This document shows, one piece after another, positions 53,557 to 62,360 of a DNA stretch of 64,000 bases. The stretch comes from Rhodovulum euryhalinum (GTDB taxonomy: Bacteria; Pseudomonadota; Alphaproteobacteria; Rhodobacterales; Rhodobacteraceae). The stretch lies in NCBI RefSeq assembly GCF_004342445.1, contig NZ_SLWW01000010.1, positions 62,001 to 126,000 of the forward strand. The letters run 5' to 3'. A program made the translations under genes and the position numbers. Every line of letters begins with the position of its first letter. Position 1 is the first letter of the stretch. The notes beneath the pieces were generated by a model. It made no database searches. It saw only the letters and a program-made list of their open reading frames with translations, and had not been told where the DNA came from.

Positions 53557-54921
53557 TCAGGCCCTCTCGAAACCGCGGGCGACTTCCCAGTCGGTCACGC
53601 GGCGGTCGTATTGCGTCTGCTCCCAGCGGGCGGCGTGGACATAGTGGTCCACCACCTCGTCGCCCAGAGCCGCGCGGAGCATGGCGGATTCGTCGGCGGC
53701 CGCAAGAGCATCCCGCAGCGTCCTGGGGATCTGGCGCACGCCCTCGGTGGTATAGGCGTCGCCCCGGAACTCGGGTTCCAGTTCCAGCCCCTCGTCGATG
53801 CCCGCCATCCCCGCCGCGATCTGGACGGCATAGGCGAGATAGGGGTTCAGATCCGCGCCGCCCACCCGGTTCTCGATCCGGATCGCCTTGCTTCCCTCGC
53901 CCACGAGGCGGTAACCGGCCGTGCGGTTGTCGCGCGACCAGACCGCCTTGGTCGGCGCGAAGGTGCCCGCGACGTAGCGCTTGTAGCTGTTGATGTTGGG
54001 GGCCAGGAACAGGGTGAAGTCACTGGCGTATTTGAGCAGCCCCGCCACGTAGGCGCGCATCGTGGCGGACATGCCGAACGGTTCGTCCGGGTCGAAGAAC
54101 AGCGGCTGGCCATCCGCCGACCACAGCGACTGGTGCACGTGGCAGGACGAGCCCGCGGGGGCGTCGGCATATTTCGCCATGAAGGTCACCGCGTGGCCCT
54201 GCGCCAGCGCGATCTCCTTGACCGCGTGCTTGGTGATCGTGTGGATATCGGCGCTGTCCAGCGCGTCGGAATATTTCACGTTGATCTCGTGCTGCCCGGC
54301 CCAGGCCTCGCCCTTGGAGTTTTCCACAGGTATTCCAGCGCCATAGAGGTCGTCCCTTACGGCCCGCATCAACGCCTCCTCGCGGGCGGTGGTCAGGATG
54401 TGGTAATCCTCGTTGTAGGGGCTGGTCGGCGTCAGCGCACGGTAGCCGCTGTCATGGACCTGATCGAAGCTTTCGCGGAAGACGTAGAACTCCAGTTCGG
54501 ACGCGGTCTTGGCGACCATGCCGCGTTCCGCCAGCCGGGCCAGTTGCGCCCTGAGGATCGACCGGGGCGCGACCGCGATCGGGTGGTGGCCGTGGTGGTC
54601 CAGCGTGTCGCAGATCACCAGCGCGGCACCGGGCGCCCAGGGGGCGAGGCGCAGCGTGGCCAGGTCGGGCTTCATCATGTAGTCGCCATAGCCCTGCGCC
54701 CAGCTTGCCGACTTGAAGCCCGGCACAGGCTCCATCTCCTGATCGACGGCCAGGAGGTAGTTGCAGGAATGGGTCTCGTGGCCCGCATCCAGGAAATGGC
54801 GGGCGTGAAAGCGTTTGCCCATCAGCCGGCCCTGCATGTCGATCTGGGCCAGGGTGACGGTGTCGATCTCGCCCGCATCCACCAGCTTGGTCAGGGCGTC
54901 GAGGGTCAGGGTGCCGGGCAT
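53557..54921 (-). CDS. Glutamine-synthetase-like gamma-glutamyl-amine ligase
   Basis: 454 aa, GS fold. Metal/substrate motifs SELEFYVF, AWAGQHEINVKYSDAL, GSSCHVHQSLW, PNINSYKRYVAGTFAPTKAVW, DNRTAGYRLVGEGSKAIRIENRVGGADLNPYLA. The beta-grasp N-terminus differs from GlnA, and the adenylylation Tyr region is absent, as in PuuA and GlnA4-type gamma-glutamyl-polyamine or -ethanolamine synthetases. Context (ADH, ALDH, TRAP importer, hydrolase, RpiR) supports catabolic gamma-glutamylation rather than ammonia assimilation. Confidence 0.88.
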   Translation of the reverse strand: MPGTLTLDALTKLVDAGEIDTVTLAQIDMQGRLMGKRFHARHFLDAGHETHSCNYLLAVDQEMEPVPGFKSASWAQGYGDYMMKPDLATLRLAPWAPGAALVICDTLDHHGHHPIAVAPRSILRAQLARLAERGMVAKTASELEFYVFRESFDQVHDSGYRALTPTSPYNEDYHILTTAREEALMRAVRDDLYGAGIPVENSKGEAWAGQHEINVKYSDALDSADIHTITKHAVKEIALAQGHAVTFMAKYADAPAGSSCHVHQSLWSADGQPLFFDPDEPFGMSATMRAYVAGLLKYASDFTLFLAPNINSYKRYVAGTFAPTKAVWSRDNRTAGYRLVGEGSKAIRIENRVGGADLNPYLAYAVQIAAGMAGIDEGLELEPEFRGDAYTTEGVRQIPRTLRDALAAADESAMLRAALGDEVVDHYVHAARWEQTQYDRRVTDWEVARGFERA

Positions 54922-54993
54922 TCGGGCCTCTGTCGGTTGCAAGATGGGAAAGCGGGCGCCCCGGGCGGGACGCCCTTGCGGTCAGGCCTTGGA

Positions 54994-56028
54994 TCAGCCG
55001 TAGCGGTAAGGCCGGCCCGCCTTCTGCATGTCGGCATTGTACTGCTTGAAGATCTGGACCACCTTCGCCTTGGTCTCGGACTCGGCGGCGATCTCGTCCC
55101 AGAATTTCTGGGCGGCGGCCTCGACCTGGTCCCATTCGGCATCCGGGATCGAGGTCAGTTCCATCTTGGTGCCGTTGACCCGAAGCGCCGCCTCGCCGCC
55201 CCAGTACCACCATTGGCGGTAGTAGTGCGACTGTTCCATGCAGACCTTCAGCAGTTCCTGCAGCCGTTCCGGCACCTCGTTCCAGCGGTCCTGGTTGGCG
55301 AAGAAATGGCCGATCCAGGCGCCCGAGATGTTGTTGGTCAGGAAATAGTTGGTCACGTCGGCCCAGCCGACCGTGTAATCCTCGGTGATGCCCGACCAGG
55401 CGATGCCGTCAAGCTCGCCGGTCTGGACGGCCACCTCGATATCCTCCCAGGGCAGGGTCACGGGGACCACGCCGAACTGCGACAGGAACCGGCCTGCGGT
55501 GGGGAAGGTGAAGACGCGCTTGCCCTTGAGGTCAGCGAGGCTGCGGATCGGGTCCTTGGTGGCGAAATGGCAGGGATCCCAGGCGCCCGCGCTGATGTGC
55601 TTGACGCCGACCTTGGCGTATTCCTCGGCCCAGATCTCGTTCAGCCCGTACTGGTTGAACAGCACCGGCACGTCCAGCGAATAGCGGGACGCGAAGGGAA
55701 AATAGCCGCCGAACACGGTGACTTCGGTCGGCGAGGCCATGGAATCGTCGTCGGACTGCACTGCGTCGATGGTGCCCTGCTGCATCGCGCGGAACAGCTC
55801 GCCGGTCGGCACCAGCTGGTCGGCGTAGAACAGCTCGATCTGCATCTCGTCGCCGGCGATCTTGTTGAAGCTGTCGATGGCGGGCTTCACCACATGCTCG
55901 GCCAGCGCGGGGCCCGCATAGGTCTGCATCCGCCAGCGGATCGTCGACTGGGCATGAACGGCGGGCGCGGCCAGGCTGGCGGCGGCGCCGACACCGGCGG
56001 TGGTCAGGAACTTGCGTCTGGTGGTCAT
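54994..56028 (-). CDS. dctP: TRAP transporter substrate-binding protein
   Basis: 344 aa. Twin-arginine signal TTRRKFLTTAGVGAAASLAAP, so exported folded. DctP-fold segments: IELFYADQLVPTGELFRAMQQGTIDAV, LKGKRVFTFPTAGRFLSQFG and VQTGELDGIAWSGITEDYTVGW. The subfamily with a VVPVTLPWEDIEVAVQ segment includes keto-acid/mannonate types; the ligand is unknown. AAGGAGAG precedes ATG 56028. It follows dctQM in the operon. Confidence 0.92.
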   Translation of the reverse strand: MTTRRKFLTTAGVGAAASLAAPAVHAQSTIRWRMQTYAGPALAEHVVKPAIDSFNKIAGDEMQIELFYADQLVPTGELFRAMQQGTIDAVQSDDDSMASPTEVTVFGGYFPFASRYSLDVPVLFNQYGLNEIWAEEYAKVGVKHISAGAWDPCHFATKDPIRSLADLKGKRVFTFPTAGRFLSQFGVVPVTLPWEDIEVAVQTGELDGIAWSGITEDYTVGWADVTNYFLTNNISGAWIGHFFANQDRWNEVPERLQELLKVCMEQSHYYRQWWYWGGEAALRVNGTKMELTSIPDAEWDQVEAAAQKFWDEIAAESETKAKVVQIFKQYNADMQKAGRPYRYG

Positions 56029-56086
56029 CTCTCTCTCCTTGTTGGCGGGGTCTCCCCCGGGCTTGGGCCCCTTGCCGGGGCTCTGG

Positions 56087-57412
56087 TTACAATCCGTAGA
56101 CATAATGGGGCAGCCACAGCGCGATGCCGGGGAAGGCCATGACGGTGGCCAGCGCCAGAAGCATCACGCCGACGAAGGGCACGATGGAGGCATAGATGTC
56201 CGTTAGCCCGATCTCCTTGGGCGCCATCGCCTTCATCAGGAACAGGTTGTAGCCGAAGGGCGGCGTCATGTAGGCGATCTGGGTGGTGATGGTGTAAAGC
56301 ACGCCATACCAGATCAGGTCGAACCCCAGCGCCTTGACCAGCGGCACGTAAAGCGGCGCCACGATCACCAGCATCGCGGTGTCGTCGAGAAACGTGCCCA
56401 TGATCAGGAACGACAGCTGCATCAGGATCAGGATCGTCCAGGGCGACAGGTGCATCTGTTCGGTGAAGAGATTGTCGATGGCGCGCACCGCCCCCAGCCC
56501 GTCGAACACCGCGCCGAAGGCCATGGCGGCCAGGATGATCCACATGAACATGCAGGAAATCGCCAGCGTCTGGCGCACCGAGGTCTCGAACACCTCGCGC
56601 GTCATGCGGCCCTTGAGGATCGCGGCAGCCAGCGCGGTCAACGCCCCGATGGCCGAGCTTTCCACCAGCGAGGTCCAGCCGTTGATGAAGGGCACCATCA
56701 TCGCCGCGAAGATGCCAACGGGCAGAAGCCCCGCGCGCAGCAGCCGCATCTTCTCGGCGAAGGCGATCTCCTCGCGCTCTTCGGGGCCCAGCGCGGGGCC
56801 GAGTGCCGGCGTGATCCGGCAGCGAATGTAGATATAGGCGATGAACATCGCGGCCATCATCAGGCCGGGCAGGATGCCCGCCAGCCACAACTGCCCCACC
56901 GGCTGGCGCGCGATCATGGCGTAAAGCACCAGCACCACCGAGGGCGGCACGAGGATGCCAAGGCTCGATCCCGCCTGGATCACGCCCGTCACCATCTTCT
57001 TGTCGTAGCCGCGTTTCAGCAACTCGGGCAGCGCGATGGTCGCCCCGATGGCCATGCCCGCGACCGACAGCCCGTTCATGGCCGAGATCAGCACCATCAG
57101 CCCGATCGTCCCGATGGCGAGCCCCCCCGGCACCGGCCCCATCCAGACATGGAACATCCGGTAAAGATCGTCCGCGATCCGGCTTTCGGACAGCACGTAG
57201 CCCATGAAGATGAACATCGGCAGCGTCAGCAGCGGATACCATTTCATCAGCTTCATCGCCGCCGAAAACGGGATCACCGACCCGCCCGTGCCCCACAGCG
57301 CCAGCGCCGCGATTCCGGCCACCGCCCCGATGGCGCCAAAGACCCGCTGGCCGGTGAACAGCATCAGCATCATGGACGCGAACATCAGAAGCGCGATCAT
57401 CTCGTAGGACAT
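56087..57412 (-). CDS. dctM: TRAP transporter large permease
   Basis: 441 aa, about 12 hydrophobic helices. Family landmarks: GIAALALWGT, FMGYVLSESRIADDLYRMFHVWMGPVPGGLAIGT, LGILVPPSVVLVLYAM, FLDDTAMLVIVAPLYVPLVKALGFD, and TQIAYMTPPFGYNLFLMKAMAP. Uses the sodium gradient to import the DctP ligand. Its ATG overlaps the dctQ stop. Confidence 0.95.
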   Translation of the reverse strand: MSYEMIALLMFASMMLMLFTGQRVFGAIGAVAGIAALALWGTGGSVIPFSAAMKLMKWYPLLTLPMFIFMGYVLSESRIADDLYRMFHVWMGPVPGGLAIGTIGLMVLISAMNGLSVAGMAIGATIALPELLKRGYDKKMVTGVIQAGSSLGILVPPSVVLVLYAMIARQPVGQLWLAGILPGLMMAAMFIAYIYIRCRITPALGPALGPEEREEIAFAEKMRLLRAGLLPVGIFAAMMVPFINGWTSLVESSAIGALTALAAAILKGRMTREVFETSVRQTLAISCMFMWIILAAMAFGAVFDGLGAVRAIDNLFTEQMHLSPWTILILMQLSFLIMGTFLDDTAMLVIVAPLYVPLVKALGFDLIWYGVLYTITTQIAYMTPPFGYNLFLMKAMAPKEIGLTDIYASIVPFVGVMLLALATVMAFPGIALWLPHYVYGL

Positions 57413-57918
57413 CAGATCTCGATGTCCCTGATATGCGCGATGTCCTTGAAAAGCTCGGAAATCGCCTGCAACAGCATCAGGAGCAGCCCGGCGCACATGA
57501 TCGACTTGATCGGCCAGAGCACGGGCCGCCAGGCGGTCGGGCTGCGTTCGTTGTATTGCAGGCTGTAAAGCAGGCTGTCGATCCCGCCATAAAGCAGCAC
57601 GCCCAGAAAGAAGATCAGGAACAGCACGGTGAAACTGTCGACCCAGGCCCGTTCGGTCACCGACCAGCGGCCATAGAACAGGTCCATCCGCACGTTCGAC
57701 CCCAGCTGGATCGAGTAGGGCCCGCCCATGATGTAATAGGCCACCATCGCGAACTGGGCCATTTCCAGCGTCCAGAGCGAGGGCAGGAAGAACGTCTTCG
57801 AGATCGAGGACCACAAGAGGATCCCCATCATCACGAAGATGCCGTACATCATCACCCGGCCGATGTGATAGTTCACGCCGTCGACGATGCGGACATAGCG
57901 GCGCATGAAGGCGGTCAT
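57412..57918 (-). CDS. dctQ: TRAP transporter small permease
   Basis: 168 aa with four helices; VMMYGIFVMMGILLWSSIS and AYYIMGGPYSIQLGSNVRMDLFYGRWS are the conserved DctQ region. Start ATG 57918 overlaps the stop of the upstream hydrolase gene by four bases. Confidence 0.93.
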   Translation of the reverse strand: MTAFMRRYVRIVDGVNYHIGRVMMYGIFVMMGILLWSSISKTFFLPSLWTLEMAQFAMVAYYIMGGPYSIQLGSNVRMDLFYGRWSVTERAWVDSFTVLFLIFFLGVLLYGGIDSLLYSLQYNERSPTAWRPVLWPIKSIMCAGLLLMLLQAISELFKDIAHIRDIEI

Positions 57919-58670
57919 GGCGCCGCCCCCTGCCCCAGCCCGGCCAGCGCCGCCGTCACCAGCCCGGCCAGCATGACGCCCATCCGGGCCTGCGCCGCGT
58001 CCCCGGCGATCAGGTCGTTGCGGATTTCCAGCATCACGTTCAGGCGCCCCTTCCCGACCCCGTGTTCCCTCAGTGTATGGGTCACCCCGTCCTGCGGTCC
58101 ATAGGGTTCGTTCCGGGCCACCACATGGCCGGTCCGGAATGGCGCGGCCACCAGCATCGCATCGGCCAGGCGGGCGTCGGCATCGTGCAGGATGCCGATC
58201 TCGACCGCGCGCGGCACCCCGTGCCAGATGGGCGTGAAGCTGTGCACCGTGACCAGCGCCGCGCCGGGCCGGGCGGCCAGCACCGCCTCGAGCGCGTCGC
58301 GGAAGGGCGCGTAGTAGCGCCGGGCGCGGTCGGCGCGGTCGGCCCGGGTCAGGTCGCGGTTGCCGGGAATGGCAATTGTCTCGGTCAGGGGGGGCATCGC
58401 CCCGGGTGATCCGCCGGGCCGGTTGCAGTCATGCACCAGCCGCGAGACGGTCGCCGCGACCAGGGGCGCGTCCAGCGCCGCCGCCATCGCCCGCGCCACG
58501 CCCAGCGCGCCGGGATCCCAGGCCGCATGGCTGGCCTCGTCGCCCGGGGCCAGGCCAAGTCCCGCGAACGCCGCCGGAATGGCGTTCGAGGCATGTTCGC
58601 AGACCAGCACCACGGCCCCCTGCCCCGCGGCATTCACGATCTCCGGCCCTTCGCCCACGCTGTCGGTCAT
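57915..58670 (-). CDS. N-formylglutamate amidohydrolase-family protein
   Basis: 251 aa. VLVCEHASNAIPAAF, SRLVHDCNRPGG, TETIAIPGNRD and VHSFTPIWHG are the HutG/FGase motifs with likely zinc ligands. First gene of the operon hydrolase-dctQ-dctM-dctP-GS-ALDH-ADH, so it is expressed with a gamma-glutamyl ligase rather than with histidine catabolism. It may therefore release glutamate or another acyl group from a different amide. Divergent from the RpiR gene. Confidence 0.9.
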   Translation of the reverse strand: MTDSVGEGPEIVNAAGQGAVVLVCEHASNAIPAAFAGLGLAPGDEASHAAWDPGALGVARAMAAALDAPLVAATVSRLVHDCNRPGGSPGAMPPLTETIAIPGNRDLTRADRADRARRYYAPFRDALEAVLAARPGAALVTVHSFTPIWHGVPRAVEIGILHDADARLADAMLVAAPFRTGHVVARNEPYGPQDGVTHTLREHGVGKGRLNVMLEIRNDLIAGDAAQARMGVMLAGLVTAALAGLGQGAAP

Positions 58671-58687
58671 GGTGACTCCCCGTTCGC

Positions 58688-58749
58688 CTGAACAGGTTTC
58701 TTCACCACCCCCACGGCTGTCAATTCCTTTCCTGAAACTTTCTCTTCAG
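58688..58749. promoter_or_regulatory. Two matching inverted repeats in the RpiR/operon divergent region
   Basis: CTGAA-N8-TTCAC (58688-58705) and CTGAA-N8-TTCAG (58732-58749) have the same half-sites and spacing, 44 bp apart (about four helical turns). They lie in the 109-bp gap between the divergent hydrolase (start 58670) and RpiR gene (start about 58780). RpiR-family proteins bind such TGAAA/TTTCA-like repeats, so these are candidate operators. Confidence 0.6.
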
Positions 58750-58779
58750 AGGCGAGCGGCCTGACGCTATATTGTGCAG

Positions 58780-59667
58780 ATGGAGACCCGCCCCATGCAC
58801 GATCCGCAGCAGACCATCGCCGACCGGCTGCACGCCCGGCTTGACCAGTTGACCCGAGCCGAGCGGCAGCTTGCGGATTCGATCCTGGAGGCCTACCCGG
58901 TTTCGGGGCTCGGCTCGATCACCCAGGTCGCGCAGGCTGCCGAGGTCTCGACGCCCACGGTCGCGCGCATGGTCCAGAAGCTGGGGTTCAAGGGCTATGC
59001 CGAGTTCCAGGCCGCGCTCCGCGCCGAGCTCGAGGCCAAGATCTCGGGCCCCGTCGCCCGGCGCGAGACCTGGGCCGAAGGTGCGCCCGGCGCGCATATC
59101 CTGAACCGCTTCACCGAAGCCGTGATCGGCAATATCCGCCACAGCCTCGGCCAGATCGACCCCGCCCAGTTCGACGCGGTCTGCGACCTGATCGCCGACC
59201 CGACCCGCCGCGTCCATGTCGCGGGCGGGCGGATCACCCGGACGTTGGCGGAATACCTCGCGCTGCATCTCCAGATGGTCCGCCCCGGCGTCGTCCCCTT
59301 CCAGGGGGAACAGAACGCCTGGGCCCATCCGCTGCTGGACCTCGCGCCGGGCGACGTGCTGGTGGTCTTCGACGTCCGCCGCTACGAGAACGCGACGCTG
59401 CGGCTGGCCGAGATCGCCGCCGAGCGGGGCGCCGAGATCGTGCTGTTCACCGACCAGTGGCGCTCGCCGGTGCACCGGCTGGCGCGCGCGGTGCTGGTCA
59501 GCCGGACCGTGGTGCCGTCCGCCTGGGATTCCTCGGTCACGACGCTTCTGCTGGTGGAAACCGTGATCGCGGCGGTGCAGGAGCGGCGCTGGCCCGACAC
59601 CCGCGCCCGGATGGAGGCGCTGGACGAGATGTTCAACCGCACGGGCTTCTTCCGCAAGTTCACCTGA
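58780..59667 (+). CDS. RpiR/MurR-family transcriptional regulator
   Basis: About 295 aa. The N-terminal HTH_6 domain (residues 1-80) includes LGSITQVAQAAEVSTPTVARMVQKLGFKGYAEFQ. The C-terminal SIS domain (about 125-255) with VHVAGGRITRTLAEYLALHL and GDVLVVFDVRRYENATLRLAEIAAERGAEIVLFTDQW senses a phosphosugar or other small ligand. Starts at 58780, 58795 or GTG 58774 are all possible. Probably regulates the divergent TRAP/ligase operon. Confidence 0.88.
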   Translation: METRPMHDPQQTIADRLHARLDQLTRAERQLADSILEAYPVSGLGSITQVAQAAEVSTPTVARMVQKLGFKGYAEFQAALRAELEAKISGPVARRETWAEGAPGAHILNRFTEAVIGNIRHSLGQIDPAQFDAVCDLIADPTRRVHVAGGRITRTLAEYLALHLQMVRPGVVPFQGEQNAWAHPLLDLAPGDVLVVFDVRRYENATLRLAEIAAERGAEIVLFTDQWRSPVHRLARAVLVSRTVVPSAWDSSVTTLLLVETVIAAVQERRWPDTRARMEALDEMFNRTGFFRKFT

Positions 59668-59674
59668 AGGGGCT

Positions 59675-60382
59675 TCAGCCGCGGAACCCGGTCGCCACCA
59701 CGAACTTCTCGGAACTGTCCGACCGGCTGGCCGGCGGCTTGACGTTGGCGACCTTGTCGAAGCGCTGCTTGAGGATCGTCTGCAACGCGCCCTCGGCCCC
59801 GCCCGCAAGAACCTTGGCGACGAAGGTGCCGCCCACCTCCAGCACGTCGAAGGCCAGTTCGGCGGCCGCCTCGCACAGCGCCACGATCCGCAGGTGATCG
59901 GTCTGCTTGTGGCCGGAACTCGCCGCGGCCATGTCGCTCATCACCACGTCGGCCTTGCCGCCGAGCCAGTCCTTGACCTTGTCGTCGGCACCATCATCGA
60001 GGAAATCGAGCTGGTGGATCTCGGCGCCCGGAACCGGCTCGACCTCCTGCAGGTCGACCCCCAGCACGCGGCCCACCGCCTTGCCCTTCTTCTCGCCGAG
60101 CGCGTTCACCCGCGCGACCGCAACCTGGCACCAGCCCCCCGGCGCACAGCCCAGGTCCACCACCCGGGCCCCCGGCACGAGAAACCGGAAACGGTCGTCC
60201 AGTTCGAGGATCTTGAACGCCGCGCGGCCCCTGTAACCTTCGGCCTTCGCGCGCTTGACATAAGGGTCGTTCAACTGCCGTTCGAGCCACAGCGTCGAGG
60301 ACAGCCGCCGCCCCTTGGCCGACTTCACCCGCACCTTCAGGTCGCGCTGCCCGCGCCCGCTCGATCCCCGTTTCTCCGTCAT
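59675..60382 (-). CDS. rlmE: 23S rRNA (uridine-2'-O-)-methyltransferase RlmE (FtsJ/RrmJ)
   Basis: 235 aa. SAM motif [18 protein letters not shown]. The catalytic K-D-K-E tetrad is visible as Lys in [13 protein letters not shown], Asp in [13 protein letters not shown], Lys in [15 protein letters not shown], and Glu nearby. Methylates U2552 of 23S rRNA. Convergent with the RpiR gene; the ppx/gppA gene lies upstream on the same strand. Confidence 0.96.
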   Translation of the reverse strand: MTEKRGSSGRGQRDLKVRVKSAKGRRLSSTLWLERQLNDPYVKRAKAEGYRGRAAFKILELDDRFRFLVPGARVVDLGCAPGGWCQVAVARVNALGEKKGKAVGRVLGVDLQEVEPVPGAEIHQLDFLDDGADDKVKDWLGGKADVVMSDMAAASSGHKQTDHLRIVALCEAAAELAFDVLEVGGTFVAKVLAGGAEGALQTILKQRFDKVANVKPPASRSDSSEKFVVATGFRG

Positions 60383-60406
60383 GCCCGCCGCCCGCGCGCC
60401 CCCTGT

Positions 60407-60428
60407 CTTCTTCCTGGTTCAAATACTC
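60407..60428 (-). repeat. Dispersed intergenic element, copy 2
   Basis: Minus strand GAGTATTTGAACCAGGAAG (and a further AAG), 18/22 identical to the copy at 23388-23409. It lies 45 bp past the ppx stop and 25 bp before the rlmE start. Confidence 0.6.
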
Positions 60429-60472
60429 AATTCCGCCAACGGCCGCCCGCCGTCCCGGCCGGGGGACCCGCC

Positions 60473-61585
60473 TCAGAACGGGCCGTCCTCCAGCACGCCA
60501 TCGGCCGACATCTGCGCGTAGAGCAGCCCCTCGCGCAAGCCCCGGTCGGCCACCGACAGCCGGTCGGTCGGCCAGAGCCGCATCAGCGCCTGCAGGATCG
60601 CCGCCCCCGACATGATCAGCGCATGCCGGTCGCGCCCGATCCGCGGATCGTTCCGCCGCCCCTCGGGGCCGAGATACAGGTAGGTCCGGATCACCTGGTC
60701 GATCTGCGTCGAGGTCATGCGCAGCCCATCCACCTTGGTCCGGTCATAGCGCTTGAGACCCAGATGGCTGGCCGCCACCGTCGTCACCGTTCCACTCGTG
60801 CCGATGATCTGGAACCCCTCCTTCGCCTGCTGGGCCGCATAGGGCGAAAAATCGGCCAGGTTCTCCTCGAAGAACCAGCTCATCAGCGCGAACCGGGCGT
60901 GGTCGTCCTCGACATCGTCGAACTGTTCCTTCAGCGTTGCCACCCCCAGAGGCACCGAGATCCAGTCGACCACGCGCGCCGCCGGAAACGGGTTGTCGGG
61001 GGCGTGGAACCCGCCATGCAGCCGCATGATCGCCCGCGGCCGGTCGTGGCGCGGCACCGCCGAAAGGTCGATCCACACCAGTTCCGTCGACCCGCCGCCG
61101 ATATCGACCACCAGCAACTGCTCGGTCCGCGTCGAAACCAGCGGCGCGCAGGAGACGACGGCCAGCCGCGCCTCTTCCTCGGGCTCGATGATTTCCAGGT
61201 CGAGCCCGGTCTCGCGGCGGACGAAACCGATGAATTCGCGCGCATTGCTGGCCCGCCGGCAGGCCTCGGTCGCGACCAGCCGCATCCGTGCGACCTGGTG
61301 CTTTTCCAGCTTGCCCTTGCAGATCCGCAGCGCCTGCACCGTGCGCGCCATCGACGCCCGGCCCAGGCGGCCCGACGCTTCCAGGCCGGTGCCAAGCTGC
61401 ACCGACTTCGAAAAGCTGTCGACCACATGGAACTGGCTGCCCTTGGGCTGGGCAATCAGCATGCGGCAACTGTTGGTGCCGAGATCGAGCGCCGCATACA
61501 GCGAGGCCGGATCCGGCGGAGCAGGCGCGGGGGTCGCCACCGCCTTGGGGAACGCGCCCGCACCTTTGGGACGCCTGGGCGCCAT
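60473..61585 (-). CDS. Exopolyphosphatase / Ppx-GppA family phosphatase
   Basis: 370 aa. YAALDLGTNSCRMLIAQ is the phosphate-1 motif; LVVDIGGGSTELVWIDL phosphate-2; IGTSGTVTTVAASHLGL the adenosine-region motif. Acts on polyphosphate or pppGpp. Alphaproteobacterial short Ppx/GppA proteins lack the C-terminal HD domain, as here. Upstream of rlmE on the same strand, a common pairing in Rhodobacterales. Confidence 0.93.
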   Translation of the reverse strand: MAPRRPKGAGAFPKAVATPAPAPPDPASLYAALDLGTNSCRMLIAQPKGSQFHVVDSFSKSVQLGTGLEASGRLGRASMARTVQALRICKGKLEKHQVARMRLVATEACRRASNAREFIGFVRRETGLDLEIIEPEEEARLAVVSCAPLVSTRTEQLLVVDIGGGSTELVWIDLSAVPRHDRPRAIMRLHGGFHAPDNPFPAARVVDWISVPLGVATLKEQFDDVEDDHARFALMSWFFEENLADFSPYAAQQAKEGFQIIGTSGTVTTVAASHLGLKRYDRTKVDGLRMTSTQIDQVIRTYLYLGPEGRRNDPRIGRDRHALIMSGAAILQALMRLWPTDRLSVADRGLREGLLYAQMSADGVLEDGPF

Positions 61586-61649
61586 AGGATCGCCCTCCAG
61601 ATCGAGTTATCCCCAAGCTATCCCGCCCGGACCGTTCATGCAACGCGGA

Positions 61650-62309
61650 TCAGCGGCGGTTACGCCCGGTCAGTCCCAGAAGCCCGAGCGCCGCCAGCAG
61701 GAACGGCAGGCTGGTGGGCAGCGGCACCACGGCGGGGCCCGCCGCATCCGGCAGGCCGCCCCCGACCGGGGGCGCCGCCGGCGGACTGGCGACCGGCACG
61801 AAGACGGGGCCGCCGCCCGTACCGGGTTGCGGGCCGACCGGCGGCAGGAACGGCGCTTGCGGCCCCCCCCCGCCGCCAGTGCCACGCGGACCAGCCACCA
61901 GAACGGGACCCACCCCGAAGATCGGCCCGCCGAGCGTCAGCGGCACGATGTCGGAAAGCGGCAAAAGGGCGGTCTTCGCGGGCGCGGCCGGGCCGGGCAG
62001 AGGCACGTCTTCGGACCCGGCCGCGGGCCAGGGCGCCAGCCTGCATTGCCCGGGCTCCGCCTCGCAGATCCCGCGCGCGGAAGGCAGGCACTGGCCCCCC
62101 TCGGGCCGCGGGCACAGGCCCAGCCCCCAGACGCCAAAGGTCTCGCGGTAGAGCGCGCCTGCCACGGGGAACGCGGCCGCCCCCGGCCAGCGCCCGGTCG
62201 CCCCCGTAGCCGCCGGATCGTCGCCCGGCCAACCGGTCGAGAGCGTCGCGCCCGCCGTCAGCACCAGCAGCGCCGCCGCGGTCGCGGCCGTTATCGTCTT
62301 TGCACGCAT
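61650..62309 (-). CDS. Secreted VPLPA-CTERM protein
   Basis: 219 aa. ATG 62309 opens a signal peptide (MRAKTITAATAAALLVLTAG). The middle is low-complexity Gly/Pro-rich with four Cys in the LCPRPEGGQCLPSARGICEAEPGQC region. The C-terminus VVPLPTSLPFLLAALGLLGLTGRNRR is the VPLPA-CTERM sorting signal: motif, transmembrane stretch, basic tail. Such signals are recognised by rhodobacterial exosortase systems and the proteins end at the cell surface or in exopolysaccharide matrix. Function unknown. No exosortase gene is in the window. Confidence 0.85.
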   Translation of the reverse strand: MRAKTITAATAAALLVLTAGATLSTGWPGDDPAATGATGRWPGAAAFPVAGALYRETFGVWGLGLCPRPEGGQCLPSARGICEAEPGQCRLAPWPAAGSEDVPLPGPAAPAKTALLPLSDIVPLTLGGPIFGVGPVLVAGPRGTGGGGGPQAPFLPPVGPQPGTGGGPVFVPVASPPAAPPVGGGLPDAAGPAVVPLPTSLPFLLAALGLLGLTGRNRR

Positions 62310-62325
62310 CTTTCCACCCCCAGAT

Positions 62326-62360
62326 GGCCGGCCCGGCATCCCCCTGATGCCGGGCCGGCC
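62326..62360. other. 15-bp perfect hairpin in the leader of the VPLPA-CTERM gene
   Basis: GGCCGGCCCGGCATC (62326-62340) and GATGCCGGGCCGGCC (62346-62360) are perfect complements with a 5-nt loop. The structure ends 17 bases before the ATG (62309) and leaves the GGTGGAAAG ribosome-binding site free. It could be a 5'-UTR regulatory stem or a terminator for incoming transcripts; no T-run. Confidence 0.75.

Noticed and set aside
50922-53993. 1023-codon plus-strand open frame
   Set aside because: Antisense to the clear Fe-ADH and aldehyde dehydrogenase genes; it lacks recognisable motifs.
60413-60440. GGTTCAAAT resembling a tRNA T-arm
   Set aside because: No anticodon arm or acceptor stem around it; it is part of the dispersed intergenic element.
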